Positions 1 through 7,911 of a stretch of DNA of 64,000 nt are shown piece after piece. Numbering within the stretch: the first letter of the stretch is position 1; every line of letters begins with the position of its first letter. The position numbers and the translations under genes are program-made. The notes under the pieces were generated by a model. That model was not told the DNA's origin and made no database searches. It saw nothing but the letters and a program-made list of their open reading frames with translations. The DNA is from Endobacterium cereale (GTDB lineage Bacteria; Pseudomonadota; Alphaproteobacteria; Rhizobiales; Rhizobiaceae): assembly GCF_009617585.1 (NCBI RefSeq), contig NZ_WIXI01000048.1, positions 62,001-126,000 of the forward strand, read 5' to 3'.

Positions 1-94
1 CCTCACCTGTTTTAGGCCTACAGCCCGCTTCGTCCCATTTCCGGCATAGTTTTACCAACCCGTGCGGGCGGCGATACACAGAAAATCTCCGTAG

Positions 95-108
95 TTGATT
101 GTGATCAA
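95..108. promoter_or_regulatory. FNR/FixK-type anaerobox
   Basis: The sequence TTGAT-TGTG-ATCAA is a perfect match to the TTGAT-N4-ATCAA palindrome bound by FNR/FnrN/FixK regulators. Its centre lies about 53 bp before the ATG at 155. A site at the usual -41.5 would put transcription start near 143, leaving a short leader, so activation of the DUF6455 gene is plausible. The site is seen directly; its use is inferred. Confidence 0.7.
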
Positions 109-154
109 GGCATATATTTTCAACATAGCTAATCTCCTTGGAAAGAGAGGAGAT

Positions 155-604
155 ATGGCCGTGACCGAGATCGCCAGACCGGATGCCGCCACCCCATATG
201 AACCGGGTTTCGCCGGCCGGTTCCTGCGCTGGTGCGCCAAAGCTTACAGCGCCGCTTCCGAAGCGGAGGTGATCGCGACGATGGACGAGCGGATGATTTC
301 CGAGATCGCCCGCGATTGCAGCATCTCGCCGCAGGATCTGGTGCGGTTGGCGCGGGCGGGGCCGGAGGCGGCAGACGAAATGCTGGCCATGATGCGCCAT
401 CTCGGCATCGATCCGGTGGAGGTTCTGTTGCAGCACCCGGCCCTCTTTCGCGACATGCAGCTGCGCTGCGCAAAGTGTTCCGCCAAGTCGCGCTGTCGGC
501 GCGATCTGAGCAACAGCAATGCCGGCAAACAGTTCGGCCACTATTGCGGCAATTCAGACGAGCTGAATGCGATGCGGACGCAGCCGAACCTGATGCTGGA
601 TTGA
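155..604 (+). CDS. DUF6455 family cysteine-motif protein
   Basis: A 149-residue protein I place in the DUF6455 family, of unknown function. Residues 22-32 are hydrophobic-aromatic, the middle is helical, and the C-terminal part carries C105-x2-C108-x5-C114 and then H129 and C131, a pattern that could bind a metal or an iron-sulfur cluster (inference). The reading frame is open from an ATG at 95, but that start lies on the anaerobox; the ATG at 155 follows a strong GAGAGGAGAT ribosome-binding site and is preferred. The gene stands alone and the upstream box suggests induction at low oxygen. Confidence 0.8.
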   Translation: MAVTEIARPDAATPYEPGFAGRFLRWCAKAYSAASEAEVIATMDERMISEIARDCSISPQDLVRLARAGPEAADEMLAMMRHLGIDPVEVLLQHPALFRDMQLRCAKCSAKSRCRRDLSNSNAGKQFGHYCGNSDELNAMRTQPNLMLD

Positions 605-762
605 CGCCGGATATTCGAGGAGGAAGACGCTGGCCGGGCATATGGCGCCGCGCAGGGATAAGGTGCGCAATCCACGCCATAGGACTAGTACAGTCTACGC
701 ATCACTCCCACGGAAACCGTTGTCAGTTTCCGGTCGATGCGCAAGCCCGGCCTTGGAAGCGA

Positions 763-1302
763 CTACTCCTCCACGATCTCCATGAAGCGGATGCGGTTGT
801 TGAACGGATCGGTCACCGTCACTTCCAGCCGGCCATCCACCTCTTCCAGACCCGGCTTCATGTAGCGGTATTTCTTGTCGATCAGTTCCTTCTGGAAGGC
901 ACGCGCACCCTTCATGTAAACGACCGTCGTGCCGCCGGGCGTGGCGTCGCCTGCATGTTCGGAAAGATGCAATTGCAGTCCGCCGCGCGAGACCTGCGTG
1001 TAGAGCGGGAAATCCTCGCCGTAACGATGCTCCCAATCGACACTGAAACCGAGAAAGCCCAGATAGAATTCGTGGGCCTTGGCGACATCGAAGATGCGCA
1101 CGATCGGCACTGCCCTTTCAAAGGCGATGAGGCTTTCCTTTTCTCCCGGCTCCAGTTTCGCACTCAATATATTCCAATTTGCCAGCCCGAATTGCCGGGC
1201 GACGATTTCCAGAGCTTCGGAGTGAGTTATAGAGATGTCGCGGGAGCCGAGTTCCTCCCGCAGTGTTTTGGCAAAAGCCTTTGCATCGCGATGATCGCGC
1301 AT
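763..1302 (-). CDS. VOC/glyoxalase superfamily protein
   Basis: A 179-residue soluble protein. Residues 1-55 form a small helical module often found ahead of glyoxalase-like domains in rhizobia (MRDHRDAKAFAKTLREEL...). Residues 65-178 are a glyoxalase/bleomycin-resistance (VOC) fold with paired beta-alpha-beta motifs, for example YLGFLGFSVDWEHRY and RIRFMEIVEE at the end. The family includes metal-dependent isomerases, dioxygenases and drug-binding proteins, and the substrate cannot be read here. The ATG follows AAGGAACGG. It is a single gene facing away from the DUF6455 gene's end (convergent). Confidence 0.8.
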   Translation of the reverse strand: MRDHRDAKAFAKTLREELGSRDISITHSEALEIVARQFGLANWNILSAKLEPGEKESLIAFERAVPIVRIFDVAKAHEFYLGFLGFSVDWEHRYGEDFPLYTQVSRGGLQLHLSEHAGDATPGGTTVVYMKGARAFQKELIDKKYRYMKPGLEEVDGRLEVTVTDPFNNRIRFMEIVEE

Positions 1303-1493
1303 GATCCGTTCCTTCGTCAGACGGCGAATCTTGTCGTCGGTGCCCGCATTGCCAACGCCTTCGCCTGACGGGAAACGTTCAGGATCGGTGTCTGGAGGCG
1401 TTCGCCATGCTCTTTCAAGCGCGGGCTGCCGGCCGCCTCCGGCCTTGGCGCCAAGATTAGCGTGAAGACGGAAGGTGCGCCAGCGCGAAAAGA

Positions 1494-1922
1494 TCAGAGG
1501 CCAAGGCGCGGATATTCGATAGCCGGGCAGCGGTCCATGACGACATTGATGCCGGCAGCCTCTGCCTTTGCCGCCGCCTTGTCGTCGCGCACCGAAAGCT
1601 GGCCCCAGATGACCTTGGGTTTGGCGTCGAGCGCAATCGCCTCATCCACGACACTATCCAGATATTCGGCCGCGCGAAACACGTCGACCAGATCGACCGG
1701 CTGCGGCACATCGGCCAGTTTGGCGTAAACGGTCTGGCCGAGGATCTGCTTGCCCGTCTGCCCCGGATTGACAGGAAAGACTTGATATCCCTTGGACACA
1801 AGGAATGCCATGACGCGATTGCTGGGACGCTCCGGATTGGGCGAGGCCCCGAGCAGCGCGATGGTTTTGGTGCCCTTCAGGATGCCGGAAATGTAGGCGG
1901 GTTCATAAGCGTCGTGGTTCAT
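1494..1922 (-). CDS. CoA-binding domain protein (YccU-like)
   Basis: A 142-residue protein that is essentially one CoA-binding Rossmann domain of the succinyl-CoA ligase alpha type. Residues 23-45 carry the nucleotide-binding segment (ALLGASPNPERPSNRVMAFL), followed by FPVNPG near residue 54 and a conserved IWGQLSV stretch near residue 105. Small stand-alone proteins of this family are widespread and of unsettled function; binding of CoA or an acyl-CoA is the usual proposal. It is divergent from rplM; a 20-bp palindrome (2004-2023) lies 82 bp before its start and is the best candidate for a control site. Confidence 0.85.
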   Translation of the reverse strand: MNHDAYEPAYISGILKGTKTIALLGASPNPERPSNRVMAFLVSKGYQVFPVNPGQTGKQILGQTVYAKLADVPQPVDLVDVFRAAEYLDSVVDEAIALDAKPKVIWGQLSVRDDKAAAKAEAAGINVVMDRCPAIEYPRLGL

Positions 1923-2078
1923 CTCAGGGTCTCCACTGAATGTGTCTCACGGTTATATGCGGTCGCATCGGCGGCGAAACCACAGGGATTCGCCGATCTT
2001 TTGTGTGGTTTTTAAATACCACATATTTAAACTATTGTTTTTACTGAGGTAATTTTCGGTGGCACAAACTCCGTCGCC
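1923..2078. other. intergenic AT-rich stretch before rplM promoter
   Basis: Together with the rplM promoter and leader this makes a 316-base gap between divergent genes. It holds the 2004-2023 palindrome and an A/T-rich run at about 2009-2043. No reading frame or RNA gene was recognised. Confidence 0.5.
2004..2023. promoter_or_regulatory. 20-bp palindrome, operator candidate
   Basis: TGTGGT-TTTTAAAT-ACCACA is an inverted repeat with 6-bp arms around an A/T core that is itself nearly symmetric; only one of ten base pairs fails. It lies in the AT-rich gap between the divergent CoA-binding gene and rplM, 82 bp before the former and about 55 bp upstream of the rplM -35 box. The symmetry is what a dimeric regulator would bind; the regulator is unknown. 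Confidence 0.5.
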
Positions 2079-2107
2079 TTGACGCTCTGCGGCCTCGCGC
2101 TTATAAG
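2079..2107 (+). promoter_or_regulatory. sigma-70 promoter of rplM-rpsI
   Basis: TTGACG at 2079-2084 and TATAAG at 2102-2107 are separated by exactly 17 bp, a near-consensus housekeeping promoter. It would give a leader of roughly 125 nt before the rplM ATG, long enough for the kind of autoregulation known for ribosomal-protein operons, although no known leader motif was recognised. Confidence 0.7.
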
Positions 2108-2238
2108 CCGCAGCAGAAATGCGGACCCTCGTGGCCCGCTTTCTTTTTGGCGCCGCAAGGTGACCAAACCAAGCAACAAGAAACGCCCATCCGACGGATT
2201 TCATCCACGGACACGGGTCCAAAAGAAAGAGTAACACC

Positions 2239-2703
2239 ATGTCGACCTTCGTTCAGAAGCCTGCAGAGGTGGAGAAGAAGTGGATCATCATCGACGCCGA
2301 AGGGCTCGTTGTCGGTCGCCTCGCCACCCTCGTTGCCATGCGCCTTCGCGGCAAGCATAAGGCCACTTTCACCCCGCACGTCGACGACGGTGACAATGTC
2401 ATCATCATCAACGCGGAAAAGTGCGTCTTCACCGGCAAGAAGTATTCCGACAAGAAGTACTACTGGCACACCGGTCACCCGGGCGGTATCAAGGAGCGCA
2501 CTGCACGCGCCATCATCGAAGGCCGCTTCCCGGAGCGCGTTCTCGAGAAGGCTATCGAGCGCATGATCCCGCGCGGCCCGCTCGGCCGTCGCCAGCTCAA
2601 GAACCTGCGCGTTTACGCCGGCTCGAACCATCCTCATGAAGCACAGCAGCCGGTCGCTCTCGACGTGGCTTCGCTGAACAGCAAGAACACAAGGAGCGCC
2701 TGA
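2239..2703 (+). CDS. rplM: 50S ribosomal protein L13
   Basis: A 154-residue protein with the full L13 fold, an early-assembly protein of the large ribosomal subunit that contacts 23S rRNA. Recognisable segments are WIIIDAEGLVVGRLAT near residues 15-30, KHKATFTPHVDDGD near 40-53, the YYWHTGHPGG block near 75-84 and the MIPRGPLGRR block near 111-120. The length is slightly above the E. coli protein (142), as is usual in alphaproteobacteria. The start follows AAAGAAAGAG. It forms an operon with rpsI, whose ATG lies 2 nt after its stop. Confidence 0.98.
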   Translation: MSTFVQKPAEVEKKWIIIDAEGLVVGRLATLVAMRLRGKHKATFTPHVDDGDNVIIINAEKCVFTGKKYSDKKYYWHTGHPGGIKERTARAIIEGRFPERVLEKAIERMIPRGPLGRRQLKNLRVYAGSNHPHEAQQPVALDVASLNSKNTRSA

Positions 2704-2705
2704 TA

Positions 2706-3176
2706 ATGGCCGATCTCTCCTCCCTGAAGGACCTCGCTCCGGCCGAAGGTCAGGCAGCTGCACCGGTTCACGTCCGCAAGGTCGATGCACAGGGCCGCTC
2801 CTACGCCACCGGCAAGCGCAAGAACGCCATCGCCCGCGTATGGGTTAAGGCTGGTTCCGGCAAGATCATCATCAACGGCCGTGACTTCACGACCTACTTC
2901 GCCCGTCCGGTTCTGCAGATGATCCTGCAGCAGCCGCTGGTCGCAGCAGCTCGTTCGGGTCAGTTCGACATCATCGCTACCGTTACCGGTGGTGGTCTGT
3001 CCGGTCAGGCCGGTGCTGTTCGTCACGGCGTTTCCAAGGCTCTCACCTACTTCGAACCGGGTCTGCGTCCGGTCCTGAAGAAGGGTGGCTTCCTGACCCG
3101 CGACAGCCGCGTCGTTGAGCGTAAGAAGTACGGTAAGGCCAAGGCCCGCCGTTCGTTCCAGTTCTCGAAGCGTTAA
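2706..3176 (+). CDS. rpsI: 30S ribosomal protein S9
   Basis: A 156-residue S9 protein of the small-subunit head; its C-terminal tail reaches the P-site tRNA. Residues 1-30 are the alphaproteobacterial N-terminal extension; the conserved core starts at YATGKRKNAIARVW. GGGLSGQAGAVRHGVSKAL lies near residues 98-116, and the protein ends in the characteristic basic tail AKARRSFQFSKR. It is translated from the rplM message with almost no gap and is followed by a strong terminator. Confidence 0.98.
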   Translation: MADLSSLKDLAPAEGQAAAPVHVRKVDAQGRSYATGKRKNAIARVWVKAGSGKIIINGRDFTTYFARPVLQMILQQPLVAAARSGQFDIIATVTGGGLSGQAGAVRHGVSKALTYFEPGLRPVLKKGGFLTRDSRVVERKKYGKAKARRSFQFSKR

Positions 3177-3202
3177 TCGTTTCAGGATCTACGGACTTTT
3201 GG

Positions 3203-3231
3203 AAAGGCGGAGTTTTGGCTCCGCCTTTTTT
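3203..3231 (+). terminator. rho-independent terminator of rplM-rpsI
   Basis: A 10-bp perfect stem (AAAGGCGGAG / CTCCGCCTTT) with a TTTTGG loop runs into a T tract, 27 nt after the rpsI stop. The 216 bases that follow, up to the acyltransferase gene end, hold nothing recognisable. Confidence 0.9.
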
Positions 3232-3447
3232 CGTTCACGGCAGTAGAGAACCAAACCTTCTCCTAGAAAGCCCGAAACGCATCGGCAGATGGGCTCTACA
3301 CGAACCAGCCAGCACGAAGTCAGGGGCACAGCTAAACGAATTGAAGAAATTGACCGCAGGCATTTCCGACAATGACCTTGCCGTCGCGAACAGATCTCCC
3401 GCGATCTGTTAATGCCGGGACTTCTCCAAGACTCGCAGAAACTCAGC

Positions 3448-5412
3448 TTACTGGATATCTTGCCGCTGACCGCTACCGCCGATCTTGGACGGGAACAACT
3501 CGCCGGAAATCCGGGTTGCCACCAGCGATGCTCCGGCACGGGTAAAATGCGAGCGATCGGCAACATATGCCGTGCCGTCCCTGCCAAACGTGCAGCTAGC
3601 GGCGGTGTCACAAAATATCTTTTCCGGCCAGACCCGTTCCAGTCCTTCGACCTCGACCGCATCCAGAAACGCGTAGGCCCGCGCCGTGTTCTGCCTGAAA
3701 TCGGCATGGCTGTAGACGACTGTCGGCGTATCGTCGCCCTTCAGCATGATCGCTGCCATCTGATCGGCGACACCCTTGCTGAACCTTGGTCCCGGATAAA
3801 GCAGCAGCACTTTTTTGCCGTCCTGCTGCAGGCGGCCAATGGTCTCGCTCAGATTTTCGCGCACGCTTTCAATGGCAATCGAATCGCGCGACTGCTCGCG
3901 GCCATCGACATTGAGATAATCCTCATTGAAGAACCCGACCCATGAGGCGGCAAGAACGACCGTCTTCACATCACTTTTTAGAAGATAATCGAAGGCCTGC
4001 TGGTTAAAGACGTCGCAATTGGCGGCCCCGCCAGAGCGTGCGATCGAGACTGCAAGTATCGGCGCACAATGTCCGTGGGTCAGTTGAACGATGCCGTCAC
4101 CGCGGGCACCCAATTCCTTGACCATGGCCGGTGTGATTGATGAACCAATGGAATCGCCCCAGATCGCCACTTCCGGATTTCCGTCCCGGTCAAACATGCA
4201 GCCTTTCCACGGCAGCGTCGGCAGCCCGTTCTCCACCTGGATAAGGCAGCGACTGCTCCAGGTCGTGGTATCAATAAAGGCGAAAAGCTTCGGATCGAGA
4301 CGAGACGGCACGCCATCCTTGATGACGCCGAACAGGCCGATCGCCACAAAGGCCAGCGCGCCGCCGATGACCGCCGTTGCGACACGAAAAACGGAAGCTT
4401 TGTTATGTCTGAAGGGTTGCTCGATCAGCGTCCAGGTCGCCATGGCCAAAACGAACACGAGCATGATCAGGCCGATCATAACCATCGGCCCCGGCGGCTC
4501 GAGGCTATTGATGCGCCAAAACGCGAAGACCGGCTGGTGCCAGAGGTAGGCGCTGAAGCTGATCTTGCCGACAAAGACCAAAGCCGGCTGCGACAGGATC
4601 TTTCCTGCGACATTATCACGTGAGGAAAACAGCAGGACGAGCGCCGCACCCACGACGGGCAGCAAAGCCATAAGGGACGGTATGCGTGTCGAGGGTTCAA
4701 AAAGAAAGATCGCAACGACGATCATGACCAGCCCCAGCATGGCCAACAGACCATTCGGCTTGCGAAAACCCAAGATGGCGTAAAATGCGCAGAGCGAGCC
4801 CGCAAGGATTTCCCATGCGCGACCGGGCAGAAGATAATAGTTTGCAGACGGAATGGCGCGCGCGCCCCACTCGCTGAAAGCAAGACTGCAGACCGCCATC
4901 ACCGCGACGATGCGAAAGATCGTTGAAACCCTGAAGCGCCAGAGGAACAGCAGCGGGAAGAGCATGTAATACTGCTCCTCGACACCGAGGCTCCATGTGT
5001 GCAGCAACGGCACCTCGCCGGATTCGGTGGCGAAATAGTCCGTCTTTTTCCAAAAGTAAAAATTCGAGACGGAAAAAGCCGTCGCTATCAGGCTTTTCGA
5101 AAAATCCTCGTATGCCGACGGCATGAGCAAAAGCCATGCGAATGGCAGGCAGACCAGCGCAACAAAAAACAGCGCCGGCAAAATGCGCTTCGCGCGACGC
5201 TCGTAAAAACGAACGAGCGAAAAACGACCACGTTCGTATTCACCGAGAATAATGCGGGTAATCAGGTAACCGCTGATGACGAAAAAGACATCGACACCAA
5301 TAAATCCACCGCTGAAAGCTGCGAAATTGGCGTGGGAGAGGACAACCGACAGCACTGCGATCGCACGCAGGCCGTCAATTTCCGGCCTGTACATGGTCAT
5401 GCAATGCGGCAC
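3448..5412 (-). CDS. OafA-like acyltransferase with SGNH domain
   Basis: A 654-residue inner-membrane protein of the acyltransferase-3 plus SGNH architecture, which O-acylates sugars of LPS, capsule or other glycans. Residues 7-360 hold about ten membrane helices and begin with the family hallmark YRPEIDGLRAIAVLSVVLSH, whose final His is the proposed catalytic residue. The C-terminal third (from about residue 400) is a periplasmic SGNH hydrolase-like domain: block I is AIWGDSIGSS (Ser nucleophile) and the Asp-His pair appears in DRSHFTRAG near residue 630. It is a single gene. Proximity to two polysaccharide clusters suggests, but does not prove, an envelope glycan as target. Confidence 0.9.
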   Translation of the reverse strand: MPHCMTMYRPEIDGLRAIAVLSVVLSHANFAAFSGGFIGVDVFFVISGYLITRIILGEYERGRFSLVRFYERRAKRILPALFFVALVCLPFAWLLLMPSAYEDFSKSLIATAFSVSNFYFWKKTDYFATESGEVPLLHTWSLGVEEQYYMLFPLLFLWRFRVSTIFRIVAVMAVCSLAFSEWGARAIPSANYYLLPGRAWEILAGSLCAFYAILGFRKPNGLLAMLGLVMIVVAIFLFEPSTRIPSLMALLPVVGAALVLLFSSRDNVAGKILSQPALVFVGKISFSAYLWHQPVFAFWRINSLEPPGPMVMIGLIMLVFVLAMATWTLIEQPFRHNKASVFRVATAVIGGALAFVAIGLFGVIKDGVPSRLDPKLFAFIDTTTWSSRCLIQVENGLPTLPWKGCMFDRDGNPEVAIWGDSIGSSITPAMVKELGARGDGIVQLTHGHCAPILAVSIARSGGAANCDVFNQQAFDYLLKSDVKTVVLAASWVGFFNEDYLNVDGREQSRDSIAIESVRENLSETIGRLQQDGKKVLLLYPGPRFSKGVADQMAAIMLKGDDTPTVVYSHADFRQNTARAYAFLDAVEVEGLERVWPEKIFCDTAASCTFGRDGTAYVADRSHFTRAGASLVATRISGELFPSKIGGSGQRQDIQ

Positions 5413-5602
5413 TCAGATATTGCTTTGCGGCTGCAGGTATCATCACCATCGCTGCGGTGCAACAATAGCTGCCCATGGGCACCATGCGTTTAACAGAAAA
5501 CCTGCATGAAACATGAAATGGCCTTAAACCATCACAATTTCGAATTGGCGCATCACGTTGCACACGCCACCATGACGACATCTGATCGCGCAGGGAATCA
5601 CC

Positions 5603-5947
5603 ATGTCATCCTCCTCCCCAACCCCATTCGCAAAACTGCCCGCACCACCTTATTACATTGTTGCCTTTTCCTCCTGTCGCACCGATGGCGACAATGGCTA
5701 TGGAAATATGGCCGATGCAATGGTGGAATTGGCCAGCCGGCAACCGGGCTATCTCGGCGTGGAAAGCGCCCGCGGTGACGATGGTTTTGGCATCACCAAT
5801 TCCTATTGGGCCGACGAGGAGAGTATCAAGGCCTGGAAGGCCGTGGTTTCTCACGCGGCGGCGCAAAGGCTAGGGCGGGAGCGTTGGTATGAAGAGTATC
5901 AGGTACGCATCGCACGGGTAGAGCGCGCATACGGTTTCGACAGATAG
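5603..5947 (+). CDS. antibiotic biosynthesis monooxygenase (ABM) family protein
   Basis: A 114-residue protein with a ferredoxin-like ABM dimeric alpha/beta-barrel fold: YYIVAFSSCRTDGD at residues 17-30, a helix with AMVELASRQPGYLGVESA, then TNSYWADEESIKAWK, the aromatic-rich strand/helix typical of the family. Members include quinol monooxygenases and many proteins of unknown role that deal with small aromatic or stress-derived compounds. It lies 8 nt before speB and is probably co-transcribed. The ATG at 5603 is the only reasonable start, with a weak ribosome-binding site. Confidence 0.8.
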   Translation: MSSSSPTPFAKLPAPPYYIVAFSSCRTDGDNGYGNMADAMVELASRQPGYLGVESARGDDGFGITNSYWADEESIKAWKAVVSHAAAQRLGRERWYEEYQVRIARVERAYGFDR

Positions 5948-5955
5948 GACAGATC

Positions 5956-6906
5956 ATGGCAAGCAAATCCATCGACAATGCCTTTACCGCAAGAACGGTG
6001 CGCGGCGCAGCCACAGACCCCACCTATGCCGGCGCGCTGTCCTTCATGCGCCGCCGCTACAGCAAGGAGATTGACGACGCAGATGCGGTCATTCTCGGCA
6101 TTCCGTTCGATGCGGCCGTTTCCAATCGACCTGGTGCGCGGTTCGGGCCACAGGCTATCCGCCGCGCCTCGGCGATTTTCGACAACGACCCGCAATACCC
6201 GTTTTCCCGCGACCTTTTCGAAGCGATGGCGGTGGTGGATTATGGTGATGTGCTGCTGGATTACGGCAATCATCAAAAGACGCCTGGCCTGATCGAGGCG
6301 GAGGCCGCAAAAATCATTTCTTCCGGCGCCTTTCTTCTGTCTCTCGGCGGCGACCATTTCGTCACATGGCCGCTTCTGAAAGCCCACGCAGCCAAACACG
6401 GCCCGCTTGCCCTCGTCCATTTCGATGCCCATCAGGACACATGGGACGATGACGACGAGCGCATCGACCACGGCTCCTTCGTGGCCCGCGCCGTCCGCGA
6501 AGGCGTGATCGACGCCGATCATTCGATCCAGATCGGCATCCGCACCCATGCGCCGGAGGATTTTGGTATAAAAATCCTGCATGGTCATGAAGTCGAGGAT
6601 TTGAGTGCACAGGCCATAACCGAAACGATCCTTGCCCATGTCGGCAACCGGCCCGTCTATCTGACCTTCGATATCGACTGCCTCGACCCCGCTTTCGCGC
6701 CTGGCACCGGCACGCCGGTTGCCGGGGGCCCATCCAGCGCCAAAATCCTGTCGGTGCTGCGCAAACTTGGCCCGCTCGATATTCGTGGCGCGGACGTGGT
6801 GGAGGTTGCCCCGGCATACGACCATGCCGACATCACCGCCATTGCCGGAGCGACGGTAGCAATGTATATGCTCGGCCTTACAGCCGAGCGCCTCGCTCAG
6901 CGTTAA
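5956..6906 (+). CDS. speB: agmatinase
   Basis: A 316-residue ureohydrolase of the arginase/agmatinase family, which hydrolyses agmatine to putrescine and urea with a binuclear Mn centre. The metal-ligand blocks are all present: LGGDHF near residue 130, HFDAHQDTWDDD near 155-166 and TFDIDCLDPAFAPGTGTP near 237-254. The specific substrate is assigned by similarity; guanidinobutyrase or a related amidinohydrolase remains possible because these enzymes share the same motifs. It follows the ABM gene by 8 nt and uses an ATG after GATAGGACAG. Confidence 0.85.
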   Translation: MASKSIDNAFTARTVRGAATDPTYAGALSFMRRRYSKEIDDADAVILGIPFDAAVSNRPGARFGPQAIRRASAIFDNDPQYPFSRDLFEAMAVVDYGDVLLDYGNHQKTPGLIEAEAAKIISSGAFLLSLGGDHFVTWPLLKAHAAKHGPLALVHFDAHQDTWDDDDERIDHGSFVARAVREGVIDADHSIQIGIRTHAPEDFGIKILHGHEVEDLSAQAITETILAHVGNRPVYLTFDIDCLDPAFAPGTGTPVAGGPSSAKILSVLRKLGPLDIRGADVVEVAPAYDHADITAIAGATVAMYMLGLTAERLAQR

Positions 6907-6969
6907 AACAGTTCAATAGCCGGCAGGAAGAGCATTGCCGGCCAGAGCTTCAGCCACCGAAATTATGGG

Positions 6970-7911
6970 ATGACGACAATGGCAGCAAAGATCTTCATCG
7001 ACGGCGAACATGGCACGACGGGGCTGCAGATCCGCACCCGCATGGCCGGCCGCCGCGACGTCGAGCTTTTGTCGATCCCTGAAGCCGAGCGCCGCAATGC
7101 CGCGATGCGGGAGGATCTGCTCAACAGCGCCGATATCGCCATCCTTTGCCTGCCCGACGATGCTTCCAAGGAAGCCGTCTCGATGTTGGCCGGCAACAAC
7201 AATGTGCGCATCATCGACACCTCGACCGCTTACCGCGTTGCACCCGACTGGGCCTATGGTTTTGCCGAACTGGACAAGGGCCAGGCCGAAAAAATCCGCT
7301 CTGCCCGTCACGTGTCCAATCCGGGCTGCTATCCGACCGGCGCGGTCTCGCTTCTGCGTCCGCTGCGCAACGCCAGACTGCTGCCGGATGGTTACCCCGT
7401 CTCGGTCAATGCGGTTTCCGGTTATACCGGCGGCGGCAAGCAGTTGATCGGCCAGATGGAAGATGCGTCTCGCGAGGATGCGCTTTCCGCCAACAATTTT
7501 CTCTATGGCCTGACGCTCAAGCACAAGCATGTGCCAGAGATGAAGACGCATGGTCTGCTCGACCGCGCGCCCCTCTTCTCGCCGTCCGTTGGTCGTTTTG
7601 CGCAGGGCATGATCGTGCAGGTTCCGCTTTTCCTGGAAGACCTTCAGGACGGTGCAACAGTGGAAAAAATCCACGCAACGCTCGTCGAACATTATGCCGG
7701 TCAGGACATCGTGTCGGTCGTATCACTCGACGAAAGCGCAAAACTGCCGCGCGTCGATGCGGAAGAACTGGTCAACACCGACCGCATGAAGCTGTTTGTG
7801 TTCGGTACGCCGGGCGGCGCCCATGTCAACCTGGTGGCGCTGCTCGACAATCTCGGCAAGGGCGCTTCCGGTGCTGCCGTTCAGAACATGGATCTGATGT
7901 TGTCCGCGTGA
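6970..7911 (+). CDS. argC: N-acetyl-gamma-glutamyl-phosphate reductase (type 2)
   Basis: A 313-residue enzyme of arginine biosynthesis that reduces N-acetylglutamyl phosphate to the semialdehyde with NADPH. The N-terminus has IFIDGEHGTTGLQIRTR (dinucleotide binding), the catalytic Cys is in SNPGCYPTGAV near residue 118, and HKHVPEM near residue 181 holds a conserved His. The short length is that of the type 2 enzymes rather than the longer (about 340 residue) type 1. An ATG three codons in (6979) is an alternative start. Its stop codon overlaps the start of the next gene. Confidence 0.95.
   Translation: MTTMAAKIFIDGEHGTTGLQIRTRMAGRRDVELLSIPEAERRNAAMREDLLNSADIAILCLPDDASKEAVSMLAGNNNVRIIDTSTAYRVAPDWAYGFAELDKGQAEKIRSARHVSNPGCYPTGAVSLLRPLRNARLLPDGYPVSVNAVSGYTGGGKQLIGQMEDASREDALSANNFLYGLTLKHKHVPEMKTHGLLDRAPLFSPSVGRFAQGMIVQVPLFLEDLQDGATVEKIHATLVEHYAGQDIVSVVSLDESAKLPRVDAEELVNTDRMKLFVFGTPGGAHVNLVALLDNLGKGASGAAVQNMDLMLSA

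Noticed and set aside
232..1368. Plus-strand open frame of 378 codons across the DUF6455 and VOC genes
   Set aside because: It overlaps two better-supported genes in other frames, and the product is rich in Arg, Gly and His without family signal.
7146..7907. Upstream extension of the APH(6)-like frame inside argC
   Set aside because: The sequence is the +2 shadow of argC. Family length and the GTGA overlap place the start at 7908.
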